DNA of 64,000 nucleotides, from positions 22,312,973-22,376,972 of the forward strand of contig NC_060956.1 of assembly GCF_910589235.1 (NCBI RefSeq), read 5' to 3'. The notes below the pieces were generated by a model, which saw only the letters and a list, made by a program, of their open reading frames with translations, was not told the origin of the DNA and did not search any database. Position 1 is the first letter of the stretch, and each line of letters begins with the position of its first letter. This DNA comes from Vespa crabro (Eukaryota; Arthropoda; Insecta; Hymenoptera; Vespidae). Both the position numbers and the translations under genes were made by a program. Below, in pieces: positions 53,301-64,000 of this stretch.

Positions 53301-54107
53301 ACTCGAAACGTTCCATTTTCTCCTTTCGTCTTACAGCTTTTACAGCTTCGAGAGAGCTCGTTCAAGTTTCGAGGAGGTAACGCGCGCAAAAGCTCCTTTT
53401 TCGATCGTTCGACAATTTTGTGGAAAAAAAAAATCGAATAACCGTAACTTATCGTTATTTCACGAATGCCTCGTTAACTCGTAGAAATAATAAGGTATTC
53501 TTGCCAATGTAATCGCATCGACGGTTTCTCTCCGCATCTCGACCTTGAATATCTCTTTGTCGACTTTGCGCGAGAAGGTTCGCTAGGTTATAATAATCTT
53601 GAGTCATCTCGAGCCTCTTCATTAATGTCAGGTGCGGTCACGTAACGCGGGATTATCTTCGGCGAAGGCGGCACATGGAATGCAGCTGGGAATTAATTAA
53701 AACGCATGAGCCCGGACGATCGCGTGACCTTGCGGGCCGGATGGATCTCTAGCGGATGGGGGTGGGGGGACGTCGACAGGATCGATGGATGGACGTTCGC
53801 TTTGCGTCCGACACTTTTCTCCTCCCCCATCCCCTTTTCTTTTTTCCCTCATGCTTAACCTCCTTCGATCGATTTTATACAACGTCGAACGTTGGATTTA
53901 ATAATACGTCGAGCAAGGACGTACACGTATGCAAAGGATTCTCCTATCTTTCTGATCGATTTCCACGCGTGATCGTTTCTACTACGTTGAACGTAATAGA
54001 ATTAATTTATTTTATTAAGCCCGCAGAGACACCAACCATGGAAATTGTTAGCGTCGATGCGGTACGCGATAGTATCGCACGCATCCCGTTTGTTTTTCTT
54101 TTTCCAG

Positions 54108-54682
54108 ATTTATTACGGCAGCATGATCCCTGGGAACTACTTTCAAAGTGCCATTTGCCGAATATCGCGCTATATCGAGCTTTCCAACGGAACGAGGCTC
54201 GATGCCTTCCACGTTCCCTGCGCGATGTGTTGTAGTAGTGTCTAAGAACAATAGTGACGGACAATATTTTCTGCTCGAGAATAGAAAGAGATCGGACACG
54301 ATCGTACGACAAAGTGATCAGCGACGATGCGAGGTGGACACGTTGACGGACGTGAGGAAGCTCATGGAGGAAAAGTATATTTCTGCGAATCGACGAGAGT
54401 ACGAAGCGTCATCTTCCTCCCGGGACCGTACGTCGAGTTTATTAAATTAATTCGATTTGAGTCGAATTGAGAAGTTAAAAGGATCGAGGAAAAAGCGATG
54501 GGTAGTTGGACGACGAGGAGATCGTGCGGACTCGCACAGATGAGTATCGAGATGGCCGAGAAAGCTTAGATCGCGGGAGACGTGAAAACGTTCGAGAGAA
54601 AAGTTTTGAAAAAGGGGGGAAAAAAGGAGAAAAGGGACAGAGCAACAAATTAGAAAAGTAGAAAAGGTAAGAGAAATCAAGA
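54108..54682 (+). other. unc-13: Probable 5' UTR of the large B-type exon
   Basis: A strong acceptor (tgtttttctttttccag) ends at 54107. From there to the ATG at 54683 are 575 nt with an in-frame stop just upstream of that ATG (54668). A short upstream reading frame begins at 54123 and ends at 54245 (40 codons, starting MIPGNYFQS). If this acceptor is used, transcription starts further upstream, perhaps near 24-25 kb. If it is not, the promoter lies locally and this is its leader. Confidence 0.45.
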
Positions 54683-55005
54683 ATGGAGTCGACGAAGTTG
54701 GGCGGAGCCGCGCCGACCAGCCCGAGAGCCCACTCGCCCGCTTTGCCGAGCTATTGTACCAGCACGGACGGTAACATCGATTACATCATCGGCGACTACA
54801 TGGAGCGATTGGGCACGAGACTCAATATCCTCGAAACCGAACTAAAGTACGCGTGGAGGGCCCTGGATTTACTCAGTCAGGAGTACATAAAAATGTGGGA
54901 GAGATTAGAAAAATTGGAAGGTCTTTTGTACGAGCAACAGACGGTGATAAGTCAGTTGATCGAGTTTTACGCGAGCGGCGGCGGAGGCGGCGGCAGTGGC
55001 GTCGT

Positions 55006-55038
<33 letters not shown>

Positions 55039-57910
55039 ACACGAGAATGGCACCGAGGTAGCCGAGGATACGTTGGCCGATCAGCAGGATTCCGTCGGCG
55101 AATTGGACGCCATCGCGAAGAGTTTGAACGCGGCAATAGGAATGGAAGAGACGAGCGCGTTGAGGGAGAAACTGACTCAACAGGAATTGGCTAGGATGCA
55201 CGGTCTAACGCAGGACAGCGCGACCGCGAACGCCGTGGTAACGGACATGCACAGGAACGTAAGAAATTTGGAGACTCTGGAGACGCTCGAGGAGGAGGAG
55301 GGCAATATACCGGACGAAGCCTTCTATCGTAGCCTGAACAACGCCTACAGGGAGGACTTGATATGCGGCGACACTTCGAGGCCTACCTCGCAACTCGGTA
55401 TGATATGGGAGGAGGCCGAGGACGAGGACGTAAACGGTAAAAAGGAAAGCGAGATTGATATCTTCGAGAAGGATTCGCCGAAGGAAAAGGAGGCGGAGGA
55501 AACGTCGACGCAACAGACCAAAGAGGAGATTCAAGCATCGGCCACGAAGAAGGAGGACGAAGCGGACGAGGACGAGGGTGAAGTATTTAGCGCGGCCGAT
55601 TACAAAAGCTATCGAGGCAATACTCCTTGCGTAAGCGAACAAGACCTCGCTCAACTCTCGAGACTTAGCTCGATCGACCAGGTAGCTTTGGAGAAGCTCC
55701 ACGAGCTCGACCGATTGACCAGTAAATTGCAAAAGGATTCTCAAAATCTGATCGAACTGCAGTCGCGATTGATAGAGTCGCCGAAGCGCCGATACTCGTC
55801 CGAGGCCGAGGCGAAGCTGGCCGAGGAGGCGAGCAGCATTGACGAGCAATTGCGAAAGATCTATGCGGAAACGGACGTGGACAGTTGGACGTTCTCGAAG
55901 AGTCCCGGATCAACGGGCAGATCTTTGTCGAGGGTCAGTACCGACAGCGGCCTCGCGACCGACGGCGATTTTACCACGAGATCCATCTCGCCGAGATTAA
56001 GTTCCGCTTCCAGGAGCAATTTGGACTCGATCTCGAGCACTTACACGCCTCCTAGATTGGGATACACCTCGGCGGTCCTAGAGAAGAGTCCCGAGCCGGT
56101 GATTCAATTGCCCATCGACGTGGGTAACTTCGCCAAAGGCTATGCGGAGAACAAAGAATTGACCGATCTTATGGCCGAAAGTTTCGCGGCGGTCACCTGC
56201 GCGTCGCCCACCATTTACAGTACCACCACCGACAAAGTACCGTCGCCGACGCTCTCGGCCGGGAGCGTTCACAGCGTTCACAGCGTCCAAAGTATTCGGA
56301 CCAGACAAGACGGTTACTTTGGTAGCTCTGCCCGATTGAACTTGGACTTTCAAGAGAGTAGAACCCCGCCGAGCCCCTCGCCGAGCTCTCCCCCGCCTCC
56401 GGCGCCGCGAGATTCGACCGAGTCCTTCCTAATGCCTACCGCGACGGAGGACGAAACGAAAAGACCTCAAAGCCCTGGAGGTTACTTGAGGAATACCGAG
56501 AAACTTGTGTCCCTCGATCAAGGACGGCTGAGCCCTCGTACGCCTCATTCCCCTAAATCCCCGAGAGTATCGCCCAAGCATCTGACGAAGCCGGTCAACG
56601 CGGCCAACATAGCCGCCACCAAATCCGACTCCGGTTTGTCCTCTATGAGCGGATGGAGCAGCTTGGACAAGTCGCCGAGTTCACCGAAGAATTCGATCGG
56701 CAAAACTTTGACTTCCTATTCGGCCGATCACACGAGAACTAACCTGACGGCTTCGTCGACGCATCCACCGGCAAGGGCTTCTAGTCCGATACCACCGCTT
56801 CCGGAAAGTACGAGCGCCGCCGTCATCACGCAAGAGCCGCTTTACGACACTCCCGAGGGTAGGGACGCATTCGCTACCGCCACAGCCACCGCGACCGCAC
56901 ATTCTTATTCGACGACGACGATGAATCATCTGTCCTCGTCTTACGCGTCGTCGATGAAATCACCGGCTGCGACCAAGGACGATTACAATCTCGTACCACC
57001 GCCGGCGCCAGGCGCGAGCACCTGTCAAAGTCCAAAGAAACGAACGCGCCAGCAAACGGCCCTTCAGCATAACCTTCAGCATAATCTTCAACATGGGATT
57101 CAGCATACCTATGATTCCGTACCATCGGCAACCGTGATGGATTACGTCTATAGATCGGAACAGCCCGCTATTTATTCCGTAGCCGGTAGTAATCGTCAGC
57201 AAGTAATAACGAGCGTCTATACAAGCGGTTCCGGTAGCTATGGCTTCAAAATTACGGGCTATTATCCGGATTCCGTCGGTCAGTATGGCAACTATCAAGA
57301 AAGTTACAACGCTCTGCAGTATCCCGAGGCGGCCGGCATGACGACCCATATAAAGAAACCATTAAGAGGCTCCTACGCGGAGGCAACGAGCAACCAGGAT
57401 GGATACAAGGCCGCGATGTATCGTACCATGTTTCCCACGGGAAACATCACGGACGCTCTGTCCTATTATCCGACAAGCGCGAGTTTACCGCGAACGGAGA
57501 ACAACGAGAGCTCTTGGATGAACTCGATGGACGAACAAATTCCCCACGATTCTACCTCGTCTAGCATCAGATCCCTTACCTCGGACGGTAGTTACGCTCA
57601 AAGCCCTTACACGGACCGAAGGTATCCGCAACCGCCGGCCTATCAAGCGCACCAACAGTATCATCACACATACGCCAATCAAAGTTATCCGCAAGCCGTC
57701 GGATATCAGCAACAGCATCAACCTTACGGGCAAAGATTGATGAGCAGCACCGAAAGCGTACAACTTGCGGACGGTTATCAGAGACAGTGGCAACGGGAGC
57801 ATCAATATATTCAGGAACACGAAAATGCGAGAATACCGATGGAGCAGCAACAGCAACAACAGCAACAGCACCAGCAGCAACAGCAGCAGCAGCACCAACA
57901 ACAACAACAA

Positions 57911-57943
<33 letters not shown>

Positions 57944-58528
57944 CAAAGCGAGTACTACGATGCCTCGAACGTGATAGTGTCTCAGTCCGGTTACATCAGC
58001 ATTGCTACGAATTTAAAGGATCACGAGGTCGAGAGCACAAAGTTAACCAAGAAGATACGACGTGGCGCTTCTTTAAAAAACGCTATGAGCTCCATGAGCA
58101 ACTGGCTACCCGATCTTCATCTGAGCAAAAGACATCGGAGTCAGTCTTTACCAGGCGGAGTCCGAAGGGAGGATTTGGACGTATCTCAGGACAATCAACA
58201 GAAACTTTTGTCCGAGACGAGCGCCGGCAGAGGGCGAGGCAGAAGTCAGGCACCTAGGAAAAAGAAGAAGCACACCTTGGTATCAACCGTTTCTGGTATT
58301 CTTCAAAAGGCCAAACGGCGAACTCATCACTCGCAATCGCTGTCGGATCCTGAACAATCGGAGACCGAGTGGAGTAGCGGCAGACAGAGCGGACTTTCGG
58401 AGGACGAGGACAGCGTGATGTCTGACGTTAATCAAGAACAGCCTTTCTTCGCGAAAGTAAAAACGGCGAGCACAAAGAGAAAATCAGCGCAGCAATCGAT
58501 CACGATCCAGCAATCGTCCCAGCTAACT

Positions 58529-58570
<42 letters not shown>

Positions 58571-60400
58571 CAAGTTCTGCAACAGCAGCAACAGCAAGTT
58601 CTGCAACAGCAGAATCTTCAACAGCAACAAGCTTTGCAACAACAAGCTCTGCAACAACAAATTCAACAGCACCAAGAACAATTGCAGCAGCAAGCCGCTC
58701 AGGAGGCCTGGGCGAAGGAGAAGGAACAAAGGAGGGTCGACTCGAGCGAACACGAATCGAGCGAACAAACGATAGCCATGGAGGAGGAGGGAAAAAGCAC
58801 TGGCTCGGGATCGGGCGGATCGTCGATCTTTCAAACGGTCGGGGATATAAAACGATCGACGGGCAGCTCGGACGAGGCACCGAACGAGAAAGCCCCGAAA
58901 CTTCCGCCGGTAACGATAATGGGCGGTGCCAGCATGGAATTCGCCGTGTCGAGAGCCCTCGGTAAATATCGCCAAAGACAATCCTCGACGGTGTCCGACG
59001 AGCAACCGGCGATGGACGAAAGCGCGACCGAAAAGAAGTCCGACGATGGTAACGGTCAGTCGTTAGAGCCGAGCTTCGAGTATCCTGAGGATCTCTCGGA
59101 GAAGAGCGAAAAGAGCGAAAAGTCAGGTAGCGCTCGATTACCCGAGTTGGTAACGAATTTGTCGGAGGAAGCTCCACCGTCGGAGGGTAGCCCTTCGGCA
59201 TCGAGCGCGAGAGGATTCGTTCAGAGCGCCGTTACGCGATTTCTTCCTCGACATCAACAATCCCTCGAGATACCTTGGGGAGGCGGCCGTTCCGGCGAGG
59301 ACGAAGACAATAGAAGTACGCACTCTTACAGAAGCACCTCGAGAGTATCGTCGAGACGGCAGAGCACCGAGGACTCGATCGATTCCGAGGACGAGTGGTA
59401 CTGTTACGAGTTGCGTAAACTCGAGGAGCTAGAAAGGCAATCGCAAATGGATATGGAAATGAGCGAGGTCTTGGTGGAGGAACCGGAGGAACACGAGCCT
59501 TATCAACCGGACGACGCCGTAAAGGAGAGGATGTCTTGCGTGCTGAAGGAGCTCAAAATGAAGGCCGCCGGTGCGAGGCCTTCGAAGATCGACCTGAAGG
59601 AAGATAAGGAAATTTTACGAGCTGCCAAAACCAACGGTCCCGTTATCAAGGAACGCCGAATCGAGGAACTCGCCGATAGATATCCAAGAGACGAGAAGCC
59701 GATTCCTAAGAGAAAATCGGCCGAGAGTATAGAGGCTGTGTTCGCTCGAGTGACGGACTATCACACGTGGGCGCACGAAGAGGAAGCGAGAAAGGAGAGA
59801 GCCGCTACGTCCCCGAGGACCGAGGATGGTTCCTCCTCGGGCGAGACGTCCGGTCCTGATAGTCCTGGACGATCGATGGACGACGACGAGATCGAGGAGG
59901 AGGAAGAGGAGGAGGAGGAGGACGAGGAGGACGAGGAGGTGGAGGAAGAAGAGAAGGTGGAAAGAGAGAGCGACCGGACGAGAAGATCGGCTCGGGACGA
60001 TGAGGAAAGAGGTGAATTACAAAAGGATCTCGATGAGGGACAATCAAGAAGAAGTTCAAGCGGCGTATCTGTCCTACGACAAGAGGAGAAAATTCTTCGT
60101 GGTACGGAAACCCTATCTCGCGAAGGTAGCTTGACCGTTGGACTCGCCGGCGAGACGTTGGAAGAGCGAGATGTTGCCGAGACCGATACGAATCTGGGCC
60201 TACCAAAGATCAAGATCGATTCCTCATCTTGCGCCGGTGCCGCCGACGTTACGATCTTGAAGGAGGGCCAGGTTAGTCCCGGTCCACCTGGCTCCAAATG
60301 GAAGCTCTTAAAAACGTTGAAGGAACGGAAGGAAGAGAAACTCAAGGAGATCGAGGAAGCATCGAAAGAAGCTGCGACCATTTCTCAGGGACCCACGGCG
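54683..60400 (+). CDS. unc-13: Giant first coding exon, Unc13 'B'-type N-terminus (1906 residues)
   Basis: Starts at ATG 54683 (caagaATGG) after an in-frame stop. It ends on a codon at a consensus donor (ACGGCG, then gtgagt); read-through would stop at 60421. Residues about 37-95 are predicted coiled coil (GDYMERLGTRLNILETEL, then LEKLEGLLYEQQTVIS). A Gly/Val run follows at 96-115. A helical stretch near 330-400 includes LSRLSSIDQVALEKLHELDR. Proline-rich motifs lie near 560, and EPLYDTPEGRD near 716. PolyQ tracts occupy about 1054-1090 and 1284-1340, with basic RSQSLP and HSQSLSDPE motifs between them. A conserved-looking EDEWYCYELRKLEELERQ segment lies near 1570, and an acidic run at about 1736-1762. 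The end (KWKLLKTLKERKEEKLKEIE) is helical. Insect Unc13B has an N-terminus of about this size from its own promoter, which is why I favour that identity. A separate scaffold gene is the alternative. Confidence 0.65.
54976..55040 (+). repeat. GGC/GTCGGC repeat coding a Gly-Val run
   Basis: Coding GGC runs followed by a GTCGGC hexanucleotide array give alternating Val-Gly directly after the coiled coil. It probably acts as a flexible linker and is likely to vary in length. Confidence 0.85.
57842..57949 (+). repeat. First coding polyglutamine tract (CAG/CAA)
   Basis: Mixed CAG and CAA codons with a few His interruptions give a run of about 36 Gln/His residues. The mixed codons argue that Gln itself is selected rather than a pure slippage product. 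Confidence 0.92.
58531..58700 (+). repeat. Second coding polyglutamine-rich region
   Basis: A pure Gln run leads into a longer Gln-rich region with periodic VLQQQ, ALQQQ and NLQQQ interruptions, suggesting a helical or coiled-coil-forming Q-rich segment. Confidence 0.9.
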
Positions 60401-60550
60401 GTGAGTATAATGATCAAGTGAGGACACGAAAATCTTTGTAAAGCGTACTCGAGATTCGGGAGCTGGGTCAAATCCTAATCTTTTTCCGTACCTATGGAAA
60501 CTTTACTTTGTCGAGTTTAGTTTTCCATCTCAGATCTCACCTTGTACCGT

Positions 60551-60576
60551 AAAAAAAAAAAAAAAAAAAAAAAAAA
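60551..60576. repeat. Poly(A) run
   Basis: 26 A residues followed by A-rich sequence containing AATAAA at 60733. It may be a genomic A-tract, or mark the end of an intron-retained transcript that stops at 60421. Confidence 0.9.
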
Positions 60577-61346
60577 GAAACAGTGAAAGAAAGAAGAAAG
60601 AATGAAAGAACAAACAAAAGGAAACAAAAAAAATCTAAACGAGCTTATGAGAACCAACAAAGAAACACTTTTTATACTCTCTCTCTATACTTCCGTCAAT
60701 GTTAAAAAGTAATGAAAATTAAAAAAAAAGAAAATAAAGAAAAGAAAAAAGAGGAAAAAAAGAAGAGGTAAGAGCAACGCGGTATTCTCCGAACGATACT
60801 TAACGATTATTTCTTACGATATTTTCGACTACACTTAAGCTTCGAATTCCGTTTCTTCGCGCATTTCTCACTTACCGCGCGAGGCATTATCTACCTCGAG
60901 TATCGAGTACGCTGCATGTCCGAAAAGGATCTATCTAGACGATAAGAGCGATCTAAAAGTTTAAGGCTTATATTAAGGCCGCGTCACCTCTTTGTGACGC
61001 GCGCGTATCCAGTCAATACTTAACGATACAATACGCGAAACTGCGAGTCAAGCTTTGCTATCGAGTAACCACAGTACGTTACCACAGTAATAGATTATAA
61101 CGATGCCCATGAGGAAGATTAAAGGAGCGTTCAAGGAATCGTCGCTCTAATTACGAATGTATCTTTGTCAATTCGAGTGCAACACCATTGACGCTTGTCT
61201 CTAAATAATATTCCTATAAGAAGCTAACACGCATGGAAGGAAAAGAGGAATACAAATCGCCGTTGGATGCTCATACAGGTATTCATAATCGACGCAACCA
61301 TCGGAGTCGCTCGTCGCGTCGCGTCGCCCGAGGAAGCTCACCTAAT

Positions 61347-61365
61347 AACGTCTCTATATATATAC

Positions 61366-61442
<77 letters not shown>

Positions 61443-61452
61443 CATACATATA
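61347..61452. repeat. TA/TACA compound microsatellite
   Basis: About 100 bp of TA repeats with CA, TG and TACA interruptions. The Tyr-Ile reading frames across it are artefacts. Confidence 0.92.
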
Positions 61453-63180
61453 GGAGTTTATTTAGATGGTGCTTTATCAATTGATACGCTTTCAAGGTAT
61501 TATCGTTAGAAGGGAAAAGCGAAGAGAAAAGATGAGAATTGGAAGAACGGAGTAGGTTCGGGTGCCTGCGCGATCTGCACCGCGGACGAATACCCGCTAT
61601 AGATGAATATACCGATATCTATCGCGAGAAAGCTTAGCGTATCGTATACCTACATATATGTATATCCGACTCGCATGACTGTTCGTAATAGCATTAGTTC
61701 CTATATTTCGAGGCTAATTTACGGCTTAAACGATAAACGCCTAGGGCGAGAAACTTTTACAGACTCGTAAGCGCGTAATTTGAAATTCTAACGAGAAAGA
61801 ATATTTTTTGGTCTATCTTTTCTCTAAATTCGATGATTTCCGAAGCGTCCAAAGTAATTAGACTTGTCGTTGATCTCTTGAGTGTCTCATCGTACGGAAA
61901 GACGCGGGTCTAATCGCGTGGATTATACGTAACACCCGCTTCTCCGTATCTATTAGGTAATCCGATCGTTTCTAATTACGACATTACTTGTAGCGGATGG
62001 AATCGAAGGATGGGTTCGATAGACGAGCGGAAAATACAAGAATCCAAGAAAGAAGGATCTTTCGCTTCGAGTTCGTCTCGAAAAGAAAAAGAAAAAAATC
62101 GTATACGATGTCCGGCCGTTCTCCTTTTTTATCGGATCGGGACTCGACCACGCGCTTAATCACGTAGTGTTACGAAAAAGAAAAGACGTATGTAGATCTC
62201 GCAGGCACGGCCAAAAACGTCATTTCGTGCACAACGAACTTACGGACGCTCGTCGAAATCACGCACGCGTTACGGTAGTTACGTTGACGCGAAAGCGCTC
62301 AAGACGCCTAACTGTTCGCAGCTATTATTACTCTAGAGAGATATCGTTTCTTGGTCGATTTATCGGAACGCGCCTTGCGTCCGAAACGAAACGAAGCGTT
62401 CGTTGATCGGTCTCGCAACGTTAGAATAGACCATAAGAGGATAGTCGGTTGATTCCACTTCCATTGGGTCATCCATTTACGCGAATAGCTCCGTTGCGTC
62501 GCTAATGGAACGTGGCTCATTACGCGAATTGACACAAAAGTGTATACCATGACTATTGAAACTGGCAGGATCAGAATATAGGAAGGCGCGTGAAATACTG
62601 TTCGAGCGTACATTTACGATAGTATTATAAAGCGTAGTTTATTAAGGAAGTTTCGTTCGTCTACGAGTGTGTGTACGAGTATATGGAACGGGAGAAGGAT
62701 GATTCTAATTACTATTTGACTACCACCTATGGACGGTAGAAACGCGGCGAATACATATGGACGACGTACGAGCGCGCACGCACACACCGACACTGATTAT
62801 TTTTCTCCGCAATTGTCTCGCGATTAGTCTGCCTCGCTCAACGAACCTAGTTCCTCGAGCTAAATATTTTCAACGACAAAAAGAAAAAGAAAAAAAAACA
62901 AAAAAAAGAAAAAAATAAAGAACAAGGACGAATCCAAGGGCGCGCTTTACCTTTCTTTCGCGTTATCGCCAATACCGTTTTATTTATCGAGCGCGAAAGA
63001 CGACGATCGATTCGTCCTCGTATCGAGATAAACTTCGCGAGAAACTGCAATTTCCCTTGATCGCTTCTTTCTTCGATCCCGTCTTCCCACGTATCGTTTT
63101 ATCGTCCTCGTCGAGCTATTATTTTCGCCGAATTTCTTAACGACAAGAACGAAGCGTCGTGACTCTACGATTTCCTTTCT

Positions 63181-63183
<3 letters not shown>

Positions 63184-63211
<28 letters not shown>
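63184..63211. repeat. Poly(T) run
   Basis: 28 consecutive T. The first AG after it is at 63230-63231, followed 30 nt later by a GTAAGT donor. Confidence 0.9.
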
Positions 63212-64000
63212 CCACGCAAATGTCGGGAAAGCTGCGTCGCGTTTCGTCGCGTACATACGACGTAAGTACTTAACATTATACGCGTCTATACGCGTGTCAT
63301 TTACTACCTACACACGTCCAATATTATATGCTTCCGTATCTAAAGACTTGTGCAAATTTATCGTATCCTCTAATCGAGTCTAACAATTAATTAACGTGCA
63401 TAACTTTGGTGTTTAGATTTAGGCGGTTTCATCGCGCGTAACGATACGGCGAACGATATCTATATATCGTTCTCTACAGAGGGACTTTACTTTTAGGCGC
63501 TTCTAAAAGCGAAAGAAAGAAACTACGTCAATTGGTGGGAGGAAGTAGATAATTCGAAGAACGATGAATGATAAGTCGCGAAAAAATCTGGAACACGGCA
63601 ATATGGAAAAGGGCAGTCGCGCATAAAAGCTAAACAAGGACTATACGATCCCGCGATGTCCGTCCTCGAGGAAATAATTAATTCGTATTAACTCCTTTCG
63701 AGATTCTACATCGAATGGCTAGCTCGAGACCAATAGCTCGAGAAGGCCACAATTTTCCAACTTGAAAGAAGAAAAAAAAATGATTGGTGTATTAGTTCGT
63801 AGAAAGACAGAAATCGGAAGAATAACGATGATATCGATTCGCCTCTTTGCGCCCTCGTTTCGCAGTTCCACTTTTTTCTAAATGGAGTACAACGTAAATT
63901 TCATCGACATTCGAATCGTTTACCCTTCTTATCCTTTTACAAAGATCAATTTTTAATCCGCAGAACGATCGTCCCGTGCGTTGAAATTTTCCTTTCTTTT

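Larger units (their letters stand above)
25201..54107 (+). other. Second half of the ~49 kb intron, non-coding
   Basis: Nearly 29 kb without a recognisable gene, tRNA or transposon on either strand. It holds about fifteen microsatellites and a few acceptor or donor pairs (27078-27114, 31667, 37054, 48428) reported separately. Short reading frames up to about 190 codons occur but lack domain-like sequence or overlap repeats. Confidence 0.65.
60401..64000 (+). other. Intron downstream of the B-type exon
   Basis: No coding exon of the C1/MUN/C2 type is found before the window ends. The stretch has a poly(A) run (60551-60576), an AATAAA at 60733, a TA/TACA repeat (about 61347-61452) and a poly(T) run (63184-63211). 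A small splice-bounded candidate at 63232-63261 is reported as a finding. Confidence 0.7.

Noticed and set aside
55205..55849. 214-codon minus-strand frame opposite the giant exon
   Set aside because: A shadow of the Glu/Leu-rich coding strand; no independent gene features.
58500..59201. 233-codon minus-strand frame opposite the second polyQ region
   Set aside because: Ala/Leu runs mirror the CAG/CAA codons on the plus strand; not a gene.

Overview
This 64 kb window looks like insect nuclear DNA, probably hymenopteran. That is a judgement from the CpG-rich but AT-leaning introns, the many TC/GA and TA microsatellites, and the style of the predicted proteins; no species marker is visible. All convincing coding sequence is on the + strand. 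I read it as the 5' half of one very long neuronal gene, most likely unc-13 (Munc13 family, synaptic vesicle priming). The conserved C1, C2B, MUN and C2C exons would lie beyond the right edge.

Layout. (1) Positions 1-1544 hold the last three visible exons of a long, disordered amino-terminal module. It ends in a short tryptophan-rich basic helix (TPRQRWHWAYNKIIMQLN) that resembles the calmodulin-binding segment of Munc13-1, which is why I assign it to the 'A' type N-terminus. (2) Positions 4964-5554 hold a separate ATG-initiated exon coding 197 residues that I do not recognise. (3) Positions 5555-54107 are about 48.5 kb with no recognisable gene: microsatellites, a promoter-like GA/GC-rich block at 23.9-25.2 kb, a very good recursive-splicing (ratchet) site at 10780/10781, and several microexon-like splice-site pairs. 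(4) Positions 54683-60400 form one huge exon coding 1906 residues: an N-terminal coiled coil, long low-complexity regions, two polyQ tracts and an acidic tract. Its size and position fit the alternative 'B' type N-terminus of insect Unc13. (5) Positions 60401-64000 are intron.

How they work together. The three alternative 5' coding modules (ending at 1544, 5554 and 60400) all stop at a good GT donor in phase 0. All three could therefore splice in frame to the same downstream exon. The simplest model is one gene with three promoters feeding three different N-termini onto one shared C-terminal machine. The A and B modules also share a small motif, RGSYA(Q/E)AT. The gene name rests on the tryptophan helix, the module architecture and family knowledge, not on a database search. 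A separate gene for the 54.7-60.4 kb exon is not excluded.
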